Assembly: GCA_949752735.1 (NCBI GenBank)
Contig: OX457036.1
Coordinates: forward strand, 1,034,016-1,098,015
Source of the DNA: Lumbricus terrestris
Taxonomy: Eukaryota > Annelida > Clitellata > Crassiclitellata > Lumbricidae
Direction of reading: 5' to 3'
Length of the DNA: 64,000 nt
This document shows positions 54,087 to 64,000 of this stretch, one piece after another; positions within the stretch are counted from its first letter, which is position 1, and the number at the start of each line of letters is the position of its first letter. The position numbers and the translations under genes were made by a program. The notes below the pieces were generated by a model. It did not search any database. It was not told where the DNA came from and worked only from the letters and a program-made list of their open reading frames with translations.

Positions 54087-54806
54087 TCACTTTCTTACGT
54101 ATACAAAATGCGTCTCGCCAGGGAAAATGTTCGTTCTTAATCTGCAACGTTCATCCGTCTCCGGTTTGAGATCAACCAACAGATATCCGAAAGGTGCCAT
54201 TGTCGCATCTCCGAACGCCTCTATCATGAAATTCGACTTGCCGGGGAACATCTGCCTTGCCAGGTTTGCTATCTGAGTCGAATCTCTCACGTTTTTGAAA
54301 AGAACAAAGTAATGCGCGTTCAAACTGATGGTTCTCGTATGTTTGCTGCTGTAGAATAGATTCTGCGTCAGGTACAGTATCGAAACGTTCCTGTGGTGGC
54401 TGATCTTTGTAAATAATTTGGTAACGCGGTCATCAGTCTCGCTCATAAGGTCGTCCAATATCAGAAGCGTTTTCTGCTTACCATCGAAAATATTCAAGTC
54501 GGGTAATCCTTCGTGAAATTGAATCTGCGAATATTTGTCGAAAATTTCTTGGTATATTCCGTAACACCAGATAATTTTTTCTATCTGCGGTTTGACCATA
54601 TAATGTAAATGATCTATAAATCGTAGCGTGAATTGTGTTTTTCCACATCCAGAAGGTCCGCTCACTATAGCCGAAAACGGGTGTTGCCAAGTTGGATCCA
54701 TAACGAAAAGTGAGTCCTTGAAATGTTGTAAGAAACTTTTATACAAGATATATTCTGACAAAGCCCAATATGCGTTCTTTGCATTGAGGACATTCTGTAG
54801 CTTCAT
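54087..54806 (-). CDS. A32/FtsK-type genome-packaging ATPase
   Basis: 239 residues in the open frame. Walker A is GPSGCGKT (50-57), Walker B LLILDDL (114-120), followed by a sensor-like SILYLTQNLF. Such ATPases pump DNA into preformed capsids of Polinton-, adenovirus-like and large DNA viruses. The first 35 residues overlap the upstream RING gene; Met36 (54701) starts just after that gene ends and 14 residues before Walker A, so translation may really begin there. Confidence 0.88.
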   Translation of the reverse strand: MKLQNVLNAKNAYWALSEYILYKSFLQHFKDSLFVMDPTWQHPFSAIVSGPSGCGKTQFTLRFIDHLHYMVKPQIEKIIWCYGIYQEIFDKYSQIQFHEGLPDLNIFDGKQKTLLILDDLMSETDDRVTKLFTKISHHRNVSILYLTQNLFYSSKHTRTISLNAHYFVLFKNVRDSTQIANLARQMFPGKSNFMIEAFGDATMAPFGYLLVDLKPETDERCRLRTNIFPGETHFVYVRK

Positions 54807-55047
54807 CTGTACATGGGTCGCACATATTTACGTGTCTGCATGGAAGTAGCAGTGTTTCCACTTGCTTATTTTTACATACCACGCAAGTAGCTGCTTTTTT
54901 GAGTTTTTCATTCTCCGCTTTCAATCTCATGAGACGATATTTCGTAGATTTCTCATCCTCCGTGCGCTCATCGATTCCACAAATGTCGCATTCGCACTTG
55001 TAGTTGCCAAACACATCCATTTCACATTCAACATTCGACGGACACAT
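54739..55047 (-). CDS. RING-finger protein, IAP-type RING
   Basis: 102 residues. The C-terminal C3HC4 RING has Cys55, Cys58, Cys70, His72, Cys76, Cys79, Cys86 and Cys89, in the compact IAP-type spacing, ending FVRIYLV. Before it are a Cys-rich N-terminus (CECDICG) and a charged helix (RLKAENEKLKK). IAP-type RINGs act as ubiquitin ligases and often block host cell death in insect viruses; here only the RING, no BIR domain, is present. It is the first gene after the right inverted repeat. Confidence 0.85.
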   Translation of the reverse strand: MCPSNVECEMDVFGNYKCECDICGIDERTEDEKSTKYRLMRLKAENEKLKKAATCVVCKNKQVETLLLPCRHVNMCDPCTDEATECPQCKERILGFVRIYLV

Positions 55048-55140
55048 ATTTGCACAAAACGTGTATCACTCCCAAAGAATGGTTAACAAATAATTCTTAA
55101 AGATACAAGTATCATCTTTTAATAAAGTAATTGAAACAAG

Positions 55141-55233
55141 TGGCGCCATCTAGCAAACTTCATACTTCTACACATTAAAAGATAAAATTGAAAAATTCTT
55201 GGGTTTTTTTTTTTTTTTCTGGGTGGAAAATTT
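55141..55233. repeat. Right terminal inverted repeat of the virus-like element
   Basis: CATTAAAAGATAAAATTGA at 55172-55190 and CTGGGTGGAAAAT further out match the left end in reverse. A poly-T run of about 15 interrupts the outer part. Confidence 0.7.
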
Positions 55234-55345
55234 TGGGTTTTTTCTAGTGGAAAATCTTGGGTTTTTTCTGGGTGGAAAATTTTGGGTTTTTTCTAGTGGA
55301 AAATCTTGGGTTTTTTCTGGGTGGAAAACCTTGGAGTTTTCTGGT
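55198..55345. repeat. Tandem TTGGGTTTTTTCT…GGAAAA repeat
   Basis: Four or five units alternating between TTTCTGGGTGGAAAATTTTG and TTTCTAGTGGAAAATCTTG. It overlaps and extends the right inverted repeat, so the outer end of the element may lie here. Confidence 0.8.
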
Positions 55346-55939
55346 TTTTTATTTTGGCCTATCCTGCTCCGTTTTAGTTTTTGAAATTCGACTGCGTCGT
55401 AGAGAGATTCTTATCGCAGCCAATAAAACCATTTATATGGCGTCGCTTGAGTGATCTCCACTCGCTGAATACTACAATGCGAGCGACCAAGTATAATAGC
55501 CCGAGGGCAGCTGGTTCGCCTTTGTGAGGTGTGTGGTTACGACTGACGTTGAATCGGTGCTCTGTGCCCGATTCAAAATTGCGCGAGTTCCCAGCGCTTC
55601 TGTGTACTAAAAGATCGCATTTGAATTGGCAAATCAATTGTGAATTGTGCTTTAACCCTTTCGTGTCCGAATTATTTCTAGAGCAGCAAAAAAATATTTG
55701 AAGTGTTTTTTGAAGAGATATGACCAACATGTTGTGCCATATAAAATATTTAGTAATTAGGCAATGCCTAATTAAAATTAATTAGTGTTGCCATTTGGCA
55801 ACAATGGGAATGCATGGAAAGGTTTCCATATGGCAACAACGATAGAGTAACATGTAAAATAGCATAAGAAACCTAAAAACGACTGTATTTTGCATGTCTA
55901 TTATTTCACATGACATTTTATGACATGCAATGCTAGTCT

Positions 55940-56460
55940 AAGTATAGCAGTTCTTTTTTAGACATGGGGCACAGATTGACATCACACTTGTCATACGTGG
56001 CATGAATGATGGATTTCTCGCAATTTCTACAGTGCCCCTTGTCTGATCTATAAAAAAACAGGTGCCCGATGCTGTCCAAGCTCATTTCAGTGAGTGGAGC
56101 CAGCTCCCCATCCCACACCAGGCCACCCCACCCAACCCAACTCCCCAACCCACCCAGCTTCATCCCAGTCCACTCCACCTGACCCATCCGGGCCACCCAC
56201 CCCACCCCAACCCTCACCACCCCTCCCTCACCCGGGCCACCCACCCCACTCTATCCACCCCACCCAGTCATCACCCTACCCACCGCCATCCCACCATTCC
56301 CCACCCCACCCCTTTTGGGTAGTAGCATTTGTAAAGAATCCCGCCTTTGACACAGGCAGCATTCAAAACCAACCAGAATATCCTGTGGTACAACTGTACA
56401 CTGAGGTCAACAGTGTCGACTCAACACCTACATGTATATGGGCAACTAGTTGGGGTGCCC
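55940..56460 (-). pseudogene. piggyBac transposase remnants
   Basis: Minus-strand 56088-55950 carries DKGHCRNCEKSIIHATYDKC then DVNLCPMSKKELLYL, the C-terminal cysteine-rich domain of piggyBac transposases. Further upstream (56460-56340) YHRIFWLVLNAACVKGGILY resembles the block 'W...ifw...d.a.vNayILY' that precedes it. Between them lies a CCCACC simple repeat of about 230 bases. The catalytic aspartates are not recognisable; the copy is dead. Confidence 0.55.
56100..56320. repeat. CCCACC-rich tract inside the piggyBac
   Basis: CACCCCACCCAACCC units; a second tract of the same kind lies at 56500-56750. Confidence 0.9.
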
Positions 56461-57537
56461 GGGAAATATAGGATTTGCCCCGCTCCCAGCCAATACCTTA
56501 CTTGTCCACCCTCACTGCCAGCTCCCCAACCGCCTGCTCCCCAACCCACCCAGCTCCACCCCACCCCACCCCACCTGACCCCACCCCAGACCACCCCACC
56601 CAACCCAACCCACCCCTCCCCACCCCTTCCCACCCCTCCCTCACCACTCTCACCCGGACTACCCACCCAACTCCATCCATCCCACCCTCACCCTACCCTA
56701 CCCCACCCACCGCCACCCCACCATTCCCCACCAAAACCCACCCCACCTCTTTCAGTCTAGCCAGTGGTACATCACCACCTTCAGACTCAGTTTCTGCATG
56801 AGAGCATCGGCATCTAGAATGTATCAGCTGATACCAGCACCTGCCATAGCAATGAAACTCTCCCGTCTAAATCGGCATCCATCGTGCAGTAAAGGCATTC
56901 ATCCCATATCACCAAATATGAGTAAACCACATTCTAAGCCTTTTTCTGTGAGGATTTCACACATCCATGAATCAACCTCATTATTTTATGTTCAAACACA
57001 CACACTTCAGATGTTTCTATATTGTGCCAAATCAGACTACATTATGCTACACATCCATAGCTTCCCATTGTTGCCAAATGGCAACCGATATAAAACTAAC
57101 CGATTTTGCAAATTTACATAAAACAGTGAATTTATAGTAAGTCAGAGTTGAATACTGATCTATGCCTACTCTTAAAATATTTTTTACTCTTTCTTAGCAT
57201 TTATCAGTAAAAAGAAATTAAATCAAAAAAATTGACCTTTGAAAATTGGAAATCACGCTGACTTCAAGATCATAATAGTAGAACAAAATTGCCACAAATA
57301 TACTTCCTAAGGCAATAATTACCTTTAGCCATCATAGATGCAGCTAATGCTGCTTCAAATTCTGTTTTAAAACATTCCTTAAGAAAAATAATAACTTTAA
57401 TTAGCTGTGTTTGCCATATGGAAACAAGGGACACGAAAGGGTTAAGTAAAAAAGTCCTATCTACAGGATTCTGCCGTGTGCCAGTGCAAATTGTAAATAA
57501 CTGGGGAGGGTTTCACTTGTATGCTGTGTTTGAAAGG

Positions 57538-57610
57538 CTGGTAGTGCTAGTACAAATCCTATACAAAGGAGGAAGGTGCTGCTAATGGTCTTTGTTAAGA
57601 CGAAGCGATT
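57538..57610 (+). repeat. Dispersed repeat family A, copy that leads to an AC microsatellite
   Basis: ATACAAAGGAGGAAGGTGCT, then GCTAATGGTCTTTGTTAAGA. About 350 bases later a block GTAAGAATGGTTGGAATGAG precedes the (AC)n; a parallel block lies at 63056-63110 before another (AC)n. Confidence 0.6.
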
Positions 57611-58056
57611 CAATAGAAATGAATGGAACTTGGAGTAAGGAAAAGTTAAGAGACGTGTTGCTTTCTACTTTCCGCTATTGTCACTCCCAATCCTGCGTAG
57701 AGGATGTCGTCTTAACTATATTACGCATGGCATTGGAAGGATAAAAAATTAAAGGCCAATTGTACAGTCTAGTATTTTAGAAATAAATGCAAACATGATG
57801 CAAAATCGATTGGAATGAGACGCGTATTGGTGAATGGGTTGAGGCGTACGTCGTTTAATGGCGTTCGGTGCAAATGCCCAGAGGCGATTACCGTGGACCA
57901 TGGATCCTTGTAAGGATGATGTGATTACTACAATAGGCATGAGCAGAGCCTACTCGCCTACACGGTGTAAGAATGGTTGGAATGAGGCATGGAAGCCTGA
58001 ATTGTTTGGTGTGCACGTATAATGAAACATTTGTCACCTCGCATGTATGATGTCAG
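57611..58056. other. Body of the family A element between core and microsatellite
   Basis: The last 120 bases are similar to 63020-63112. No gene. Confidence 0.45.
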
Positions 58057-58277
<221 letters not shown>

Positions 58278-59261
58278 GACCAATAGGGGGAATACAATAG
58301 GAAACGCTGATAGACCAGGCTTGGAATCTCAAAATGGCACTGCTAGAAGCAAATCATGTAACAATTTGCTAACCGGTGTTTCTAGACTAATTTGACCCTG
58401 CTGAAAACGAAAATCGCTGTTAGCAAGCTGGATTTTTGGCCGTTCAATGGGAAAACAAGATGGCGGACAAAATGGCGGTCAGTTGCTTCAAATGGCTATA
58501 AGTAAAGTATTGTATGTGACAGGAACACGATTTTAGACTCTAAATTAAGATTATAGAGTGCAAGAAATACAATGGAACCAAATACACATACGTAGCACTG
58601 CAAGAAAATCAAAATGGCGGACAAAATGGCGGCTAGAATCTTAAAATGGCTGTAAGTGAAGTTATGTATGCAGTGGAATCATGATTTCAGGGTCTAAATC
58701 AACATTTTCTGGGTCAAGGAATGCAATGGAAGCAAGGTAACATATGTGGCATTGCACGGAAACCAAGATGGCGGACAAAATGGCGGACAAAATCTTAAAA
58801 TGGCTATAAGTGAAGTTATGTATGCAATGGAATCATGATTTCAGGGTCTAAATCAACATTTTCGGGGTCAAGGAATGCAATGGAAGCAAGGTAACATATG
58901 TGGCATTGCACGGAAACCAAGATGGCGGACAAAATGGCGGACAAAATCTTAAAATGGCTATAAGTGAAGTTATGTATGCAATGGAATCATGATTTCAGGG
59001 TCTAAATCAACATTTTCGGGGTCAAGGAATGCAATGGAAGCAAGGTAACATATGTGGCATTGTACGGAAACCATGATGGCGGACAAAATGGCGGACAAAA
59101 TCTTAAAATGGTCATAAATGAAGACATATATGCAACTAAATCATGATTTCAGGGTCTAAATCAACATTTTCAAGGTCAAGGCATGTGATGAAACCAATGT
59201 GACATATATAGCACTGCCTGGACACCAAAATGTCGGCCAAAATGGCGGCCAGATTATCGAA

Positions 59262-60790
59262 TTGGCTGTTAGTGGATTTCTGTATCTAATGAATAAATCA
59301 ATTCAGAATGTAAATGAGAATTTTCGGAATTAAGGAAAGTGATGAAATTAAAAGCACGGAATATATTATGTGACACTGCCAGAAAACCAAAAAACCAAAG
59401 GGTGGACAAAAACTTCAACTGGCTATGAGTGATGTCTTGAACATATGCGATGGAGACTTGATTTCAGTCTGGACTAGTAATTTCCAGGTCATATGTTTTC
59501 CAACAAAATCACATGCAGTGTTATGCAGTGAAATTGTCATACCTATGGTCCTATAGTGAATTTTTTTAGTAGTCTATGACTGCACTGCAGTTTAACTATT
59601 GCTGGCTTTATGTATATACAGGATGCATGCTTCAATGTTTCATAACTTGATCTATCAATAGTTTCAACTTTTCATGACTTGACGGATATAGGGTAAGCCT
59701 ACCGTAGAGTCAATTCAGGCCTTGCTACTGTCAATGCAATTGCACCTGAGTGCACATGACAAGATCGCACTTTGATAGCACCAGAGCCTGATGCTACGTT
59801 TGTCAACTTCACATGATTTGCTGTAGACAAACTCTATAATGTGGCTTTGGCGCACACTGGTAAAGATTACTTTCTTCCACCACACTCCATCCGATGAAGA
59901 TGAGGATGATATCTGAACATCAATATCTAGAAAATGGGCCTTTCCAAACTTACAGAGCTCTTGGTAATGAGCTCATAATGGAATGTTCCAAATGTAGAAA
60001 GTAAGTGGGAACTTTCAAATAGTTTATTCATGCATTGTTTCAGCTGATTCCTGCTAAATATGTCAAATCACATCCAGTTGTAGCATGAAGGACACTCTAT
60101 TCTTCATCTTCATAGTTACGTGATTTGGATGAGCTTCCGTTCCGCTGATGTTCCTGACATCACCAAAACACCGTTAAATATAAAGCAAACACATATGACC
60201 CGGCAGTGGACAACACCTTATCTTTTTTCACGTAACCACCAGCAACCGCTCTAGTCCATATCTCCAAATGTGGCTGTTGAGAGCTGAATAGACAGAAATG
60301 TTCAAAGCTAGATCAGTCTTTCTTTCAAGCATACCAAGAACATACAGCCAATTTTCTGACAACGAAGTATTTCAGTACTCCACACAGTGACAGAGTTTTG
60401 GTGGTAATTTTCTGTACGATTTCACTTTTTAAAAGCAATGTCCACTATATCTTTCGAAGGCAATAATTATTAACCCTCTTGTAGCCAATCGAAAGTAGGC
60501 TACCTGTACACAGGTATCCACTGTATCTGTCAGGTCACCAAATGTCTTCGCGTTTGGAGGTTCCCTATAATTGCTTGAACCATTGCTTGTCCATCAATAA
60601 TTTGTCTGCAACAGGTTGGATGAACTGCGTCGCGACTTATGGGCATATCACAATATTTGGTCATGTCTCATACAATATGCGGGATGTCTTGCATTGGCCC
60701 CCTTTCCCGCAGCGGATTGCCGGCAGGGTCTGTGTGTTGCTTAGGTAGTGCCTTGATGGACTAGCCACATTATGTCTGAAAGAACTCTTG
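59262..60790. other. Middle of the fold-back element, non-coding as far as seen
   Basis: Unique sequence; a 68-codon open frame at 60542-60748 has no domain. Confidence 0.4.
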
Positions 60791-60794
60791 TTTT

Positions 60795-61085
60795 TCAACA
60801 TCGGATGTCCAGCGTCGATCTACTCTTCGGTTGGCGGACCAAGCTGAGCTGGTTCACTCGCGGTCTGCTATTCGACATCACCTTTCATTCTCTGTAGCTG
60901 GTACTAAAATCTGGAATGGGAATGGCCAACCCCTTTTCACAGCGCTTATTGCATGCCCATGGGTCACTCCACTCTGTTTCGTAAGAATCTAAAAACTGTC
61001 CTATTTAGCCTAGTTGTAGTTAAGTCGGGAGCGATTCCGGACAGCCCACCTTGAAGAGGCACTACGTAAAATATTGTAAATAAAC
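60795..61085 (+). mobile_element. 3' fragment of a CR1/L2-type LINE inside the fold-back element
   Basis: Translated pieces HHLSFSVAGTKIWN and TPLCFVRI match the C-terminal 'FS.aG..lWN.LP … FK..LKT.LF' of these LINEs, with a stop before the end. It closes with GAAGAGGCACTACGTAAAAT and a TAAATAAA tail. Confidence 0.6.
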
Positions 61086-62446
61086 AAATGCTATGACTCT
61101 GCTATAGAAATGCGGACTGAACAAGTTACTTTTGCAGAGAGAATCCAATCCCATTGGTTTTGAGACAAGTCCATGGCACAATCGTTTTTCCAGATCCATG
61201 GACAGTCAGCTTGATACGATCGAATAAGGCACTGCATGATATACCAATCTTCCTTTATAATTTTTTCAGTGTTCTTTTGAAGAACACTCCTTGGTTTAAG
61301 ACTTGCTGAAGGCATTGCGATAATTTGAATGATCATATCTGGTCAAATAAGGGAGCATTGTAGATAAATTCAATTGCGCAGGTTTCAGATACCATCTTGC
61401 AAAGACCTGGCAAAAATTTGAATCAAGTTCCCATTGCATGCATGACTTCACTAACATCCATTTTGAAATTCTTGCCGCCATTTTGTTCGCCATTTTGGTC
61501 TCCAGGCAGTGCTATATATGTCACATTCGTTTCATCACATGCCTTGGCCTCGAAAATGTTGATTTAAACCCTGAAATCATGATTTAGTTGCATATATGTC
61601 TTCATTTATGACCATTTTAAGATTTTGTCCGCCGTTTTGTCCGCCATCTTGGTTTCCGTACAATGCCACATATGTTACCTTGCTTCCATTGCATTCCTTG
61701 ACCCCGAAAATGTTGATTTAGACCCTGAAATCATGATTCCATTGCATACATAACTTCACTTATAGCCATTTTAAGATTTTGTCCGCCATCTTGGTTTCCG
61801 TGCAATGCCACATATGTTACCTTGCTTCCATTGCATTCCTTGACCCCGAAAATGTTGATTTAGACCCTGAAATCATGATTCCACTGCATACATAACTTCA
61901 CTTACAGCCATTTTAAGATTCTAGCCGCCATTTTGTCCGCCATTTTGATTTTCTTGCAGTGCTACATATGTGTATTTGGTTCCATTGTATTCCTTGCACC
62001 CTATAATCTTAATTTAGAGTCTAAAATCGTGTGTCTGTCACATACAATACTTTACCTATAGCCATTTGAAGCAACTGACCGCCATTTTGTCCGCCATCTT
62101 GTTTTCCCATTGAACGGCCAAAAATCCAGCTTGCTAACAGCGATTTTCGTTTTCAGCAGGGTCAATTTAGTCTAGAAACACCGGTTAGCAAATTGTTACA
62201 TGATTTGCTTCTAGCAGTGATTTCTAGAGCCCTTTTAGAATTCCAAGCCTTGTCTATGACAGACAGACAGACACACATGTAGGCATGCAAAGGGTATCAA
62301 TTATGGCTTCTTTTTGAAGCACTGGTCATTGTTAGCACACAGCGACGAATGTATTTGAATTTTCATCATATTCTAACGAAGTAAGCTGTTGGTTGCTATC
62401 AGTGACCATTGACAGTCCTATGTCTGCTCTACACAACTAAGAAACT

Positions 62447-62516
62447 CTGGCAGTGCCAACCCAAAGGGCTTATAAAGAAGGAGGGTGACACTATTGGGCT
62501 TTGTTATAATACAGTG
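62447..62516 (+). repeat. Dispersed repeat family A, divergent copy
   Basis: CTGGCAGTGCCAACCCAAAG, then AAAGAAGGAGGGTGACACTA and TTGGGCTTTGTTATAATACA. Confidence 0.55.
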
Positions 62517-62920
62517 CTTTCTGCTATCGGCAGATGCAGCCATGCATTTAGGCGATGAATGAGTCGTTGAACGCTGAATGAACCGATGGCGCATTTAATT
62601 ATAGTTTGACGCCTTGCGTAGATGGGGTATAGTGAAAGAATACGAAATGCCTGTGGATTTTTCTGGAAAGCATGACGTCGCTTCCAGAAGCCTGCCGTTA
62701 TTAGTGGTATCTTAATAGCAGGCGTACACAGACTGACAGACAGACGCACGACCAGAGAGAGAGGCACGCGTACAGAATACAATGACGGGTTCTATTGTCG
62801 CATAGACAAGATGCCCGAAGGCTGTTGTCAATAATGATTATCTAAATCACCTAGCTATGCATGCTGACAAAGACATAGGTAGCCGCTTATGCAGGATGAC
62901 AACGTTAATGCTTCGTCGCT
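62517..62920. other. No gene seen
   Basis: Unique sequence with a short GACAGACAGACG run near 62735. Confidence 0.35.
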
Positions 62921-63111
62921 TGTTGCCAGTCCCAATCGTGAATAAAAGGAGGGTGTGTTTCTTATGGTCCCTGTTACAGTGCAGCGATGAATGCACTAAC
63001 AAACAAACAAAACTTTGTCTTTTAAGCAATGCGAGTAATCGCCTATTATACGTTGTAAGAACGGCTGGAATGAGACGTGGAAGCTTGAATGGATTGGTGT
63101 GCGTGTATAAT

Positions 63112-63161
<50 letters not shown>
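62921..63161 (+). repeat. Family A element with AC microsatellite tail
   Basis: Core TTGCCAGTCCCAATCGTGAA, TAAAAGGAGGGTGTG, then a body with GTAAGAACGGCTGGAATGAG and GGTGTGCGTGTATAATGA and a (CA)n at 63113-63161. This layout parallels 57538-58275. Confidence 0.65.
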
Positions 63162-63164
<3 letters not shown>

Positions 63165-64000
63165 CCGCATACACTACCTTAAGCGGACATTCCATGTGGG
63201 TACAAGTCATGAGTTCAAAACATGCCTTAAAGTACACCTAACTCTCTGGGGTCAAGGAACTACTTATATTATATATGCACACATCTAATTAATATTCATT
63301 ACAGTGTCGAACACACACACACATGTCTCCATATGGATGTCTTATGGAGTCAGGAGTGTGTGCTGTGTGTGTGTGTGCATGAATAGTGCCAAAACATACC
63401 TTACCGAAAGCAGTGCATGTGGGTACAAGGATCTATGCTTTCTACACACTACGATGTTATACCTGACCTCCCTATTACTATTAGCCTGTTTAGATACAAT
63501 AACACGATTTCAGAAAATTATTGTGGCTCAGAAACGGCGTTCTAAGTGTGAGATTAAATATTTTTCGTCCACTCTCGTGATCTTCAAACAAGAATAATTT
63601 TACTCTCAAAATACCGATGATGTTTCAGTTTAAGATGAGTTTGATTGACATATAAATCTTGCACACCAAATTCAAAAGCTTGAGTAAACCTACTGAGAAG
63701 AAAACCCTTTTCAAGTTTAAATAACCGTACCCAGTCTAAAACCAGGATATAAATTAAAAAAATTCTTTGTAATACTTGGTATAGGCTTAAGGTTCTTTTT
63801 CACTTATTTAGTAGACCCGGCTATCCTGATTAACATGAATCTGTTCTAAATAGGAATCACTGTGTGAGGAGGGACAGTGTGTGAGTGTATGAATATGCAG
63901 ACCGCATTAAATAGATAAAATGATTGTCTCCACAAGAATTCAATAACGTGACCAATGTACGTGTGAGACTATGCTTACTGAACTCAGATAATGAAACTTT
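63162..64000. other. No gene seen
   Basis: Unique AT-rich sequence with a short CA run (63310) and GT run (63365). A 97-codon open frame (63304-63597) has no domain. Confidence 0.35.

Larger units (their letters stand above)
47888..55233 (-). mobile_element. Compact Polinton/adintovirus-like integrated element, no DNA polymerase B
   Basis: About 7.3 kb with ten minus-strand genes packed with tiny gaps or overlaps, bounded by imperfect inverted repeats (47888-47980 and 55141-55233). It carries the virion and packaging set (A32-type ATPase, adenain protease, capsid protein, pX-like protein, penton-like proteins) and a retroviral-type integrase with chromodomain. No protein-primed polymerase B, helicase or primase is present between the repeats. 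Most genes are intact, one is broken by a nonsense codon. Its GC content is higher than the flanking DNA and it has no microsatellites, so it is a recent arrival. Outer ends and target duplication are not fixed. Confidence 0.85.
55652..57445. mobile_element. Decayed piggyBac-like element (55656-57441)
   Basis: TTAA flanks both sides (55652-55655, 57442-57445), and the ends CCCTTTCGTGTCC and GGACACGAAAGGG are perfect inverted repeats, as in piggyBac elements. A recurring palindromic motif CATATGGAAAC / TTGCCATTTGGCAAC lies inside both ends. Remains of a transposase are on the minus strand, and two CCCACC-rich tracts are inserted in it. Confidence 0.8.
58310..62257. mobile_element. Fold-back element with arms of about 0.8-0.95 kb made of 150-bp modules
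   Basis: The left arm (58310-59260) and right arm (61460-62257) are inverted copies; the ends are ATAGACCAGGCTTGGAAT and, in reverse, ATAGACAAGGCTTGGAAT. Each arm consists of modules of about 150 bases with CAAGATGGCGGACAAAATGG (six in the left arm, five in the right). The 2.2-kb middle has no transposase. No target duplication was found. Confidence 0.85.

Noticed and set aside
54046..54147. N-terminal extension of the small basic protein
   Set aside because: It lies antiphase inside the ATPase coding region and does not look like protein sequence; the ATG at 54045 avoids the overlap.
47888..55233. Retrovirus or LTR retrotransposon (because of the integrase)
   Set aside because: No reverse transcriptase, protease of retroviral type or LTRs; the neighbours are DNA-virus morphogenesis genes.

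Overview
The window is eukaryotic, almost certainly from an invertebrate animal. It has intron-split genes with GT-AG borders, a signal-peptide exon behind a TATA box, very abundant tri- and tetranucleotide microsatellites, tRNA-derived SINEs, an RTE-type LINE, many hAT, Tc1 and piggyBac-like fragments and one scaffold gap of 200 Ns (8405-8604). I cannot name the species. A marine or lophotrochozoan-type genome would fit, but that is only an impression.

Host genes. At the left edge, on the minus strand, lie the first two exons of a secreted PhoPQ-activated/AprA-like protein (970-911, 487-349), with a TATA box at 1038-1031. From about 44.2 kb down to 12.1 kb runs one large minus-strand gene for a Rho guanine-nucleotide exchange factor. 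Fourteen exons chain in compatible phase through an N-terminal region, a complete Dbl-homology (DH) domain, a PH domain and a long low-complexity tail. Its introns hold most of the repeats of the window, including a minisatellite that repeats the 5' splice site of a DH exon about 25 times and a second one that repeats AATAAA about 38 times on the sense strand.

Mobile and repetitive DNA. There are hAT-type non-autonomous elements with 8-bp target duplications (1545-1613, 2119-2452, 4326-5820, 17689-18810), a Tc1-like MITE nested in one of them, and an unclassified transposon with inverted repeats of about 130 bp and a broken conserved ORF sitting in a GTAG microsatellite (14432-16006). A frameshifted RTE LINE (26256-29600) is flanked by long, nearly identical TATG-rich repeats. 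A 2209-bp unit is tandemly repeated 2.7 times and bracketed by a 40-bp direct repeat (32922-39006). A decayed piggyBac lies at 55656-57441 and a fold-back element with 150-bp modules at 58310-62257.

Main find. At 47.9-55.2 kb sits a compact Polinton/adintovirus-like element of about 7.3 kb. All its genes are on the minus strand, in the order RING protein, packaging ATPase, small basic/hydrophobic protein, unknown 218-aa protein, chromodomain integrase, two paralogous virion-type proteins (one broken by a nonsense codon), pX/core-like protein, capsid protein and adenain-type protease. Imperfect inverted repeats flank it. It has the morphogenesis and integration modules but no recognisable protein-primed DNA polymerase B, so it is either a replication-defective derivative or a lineage that depends on another replicase.
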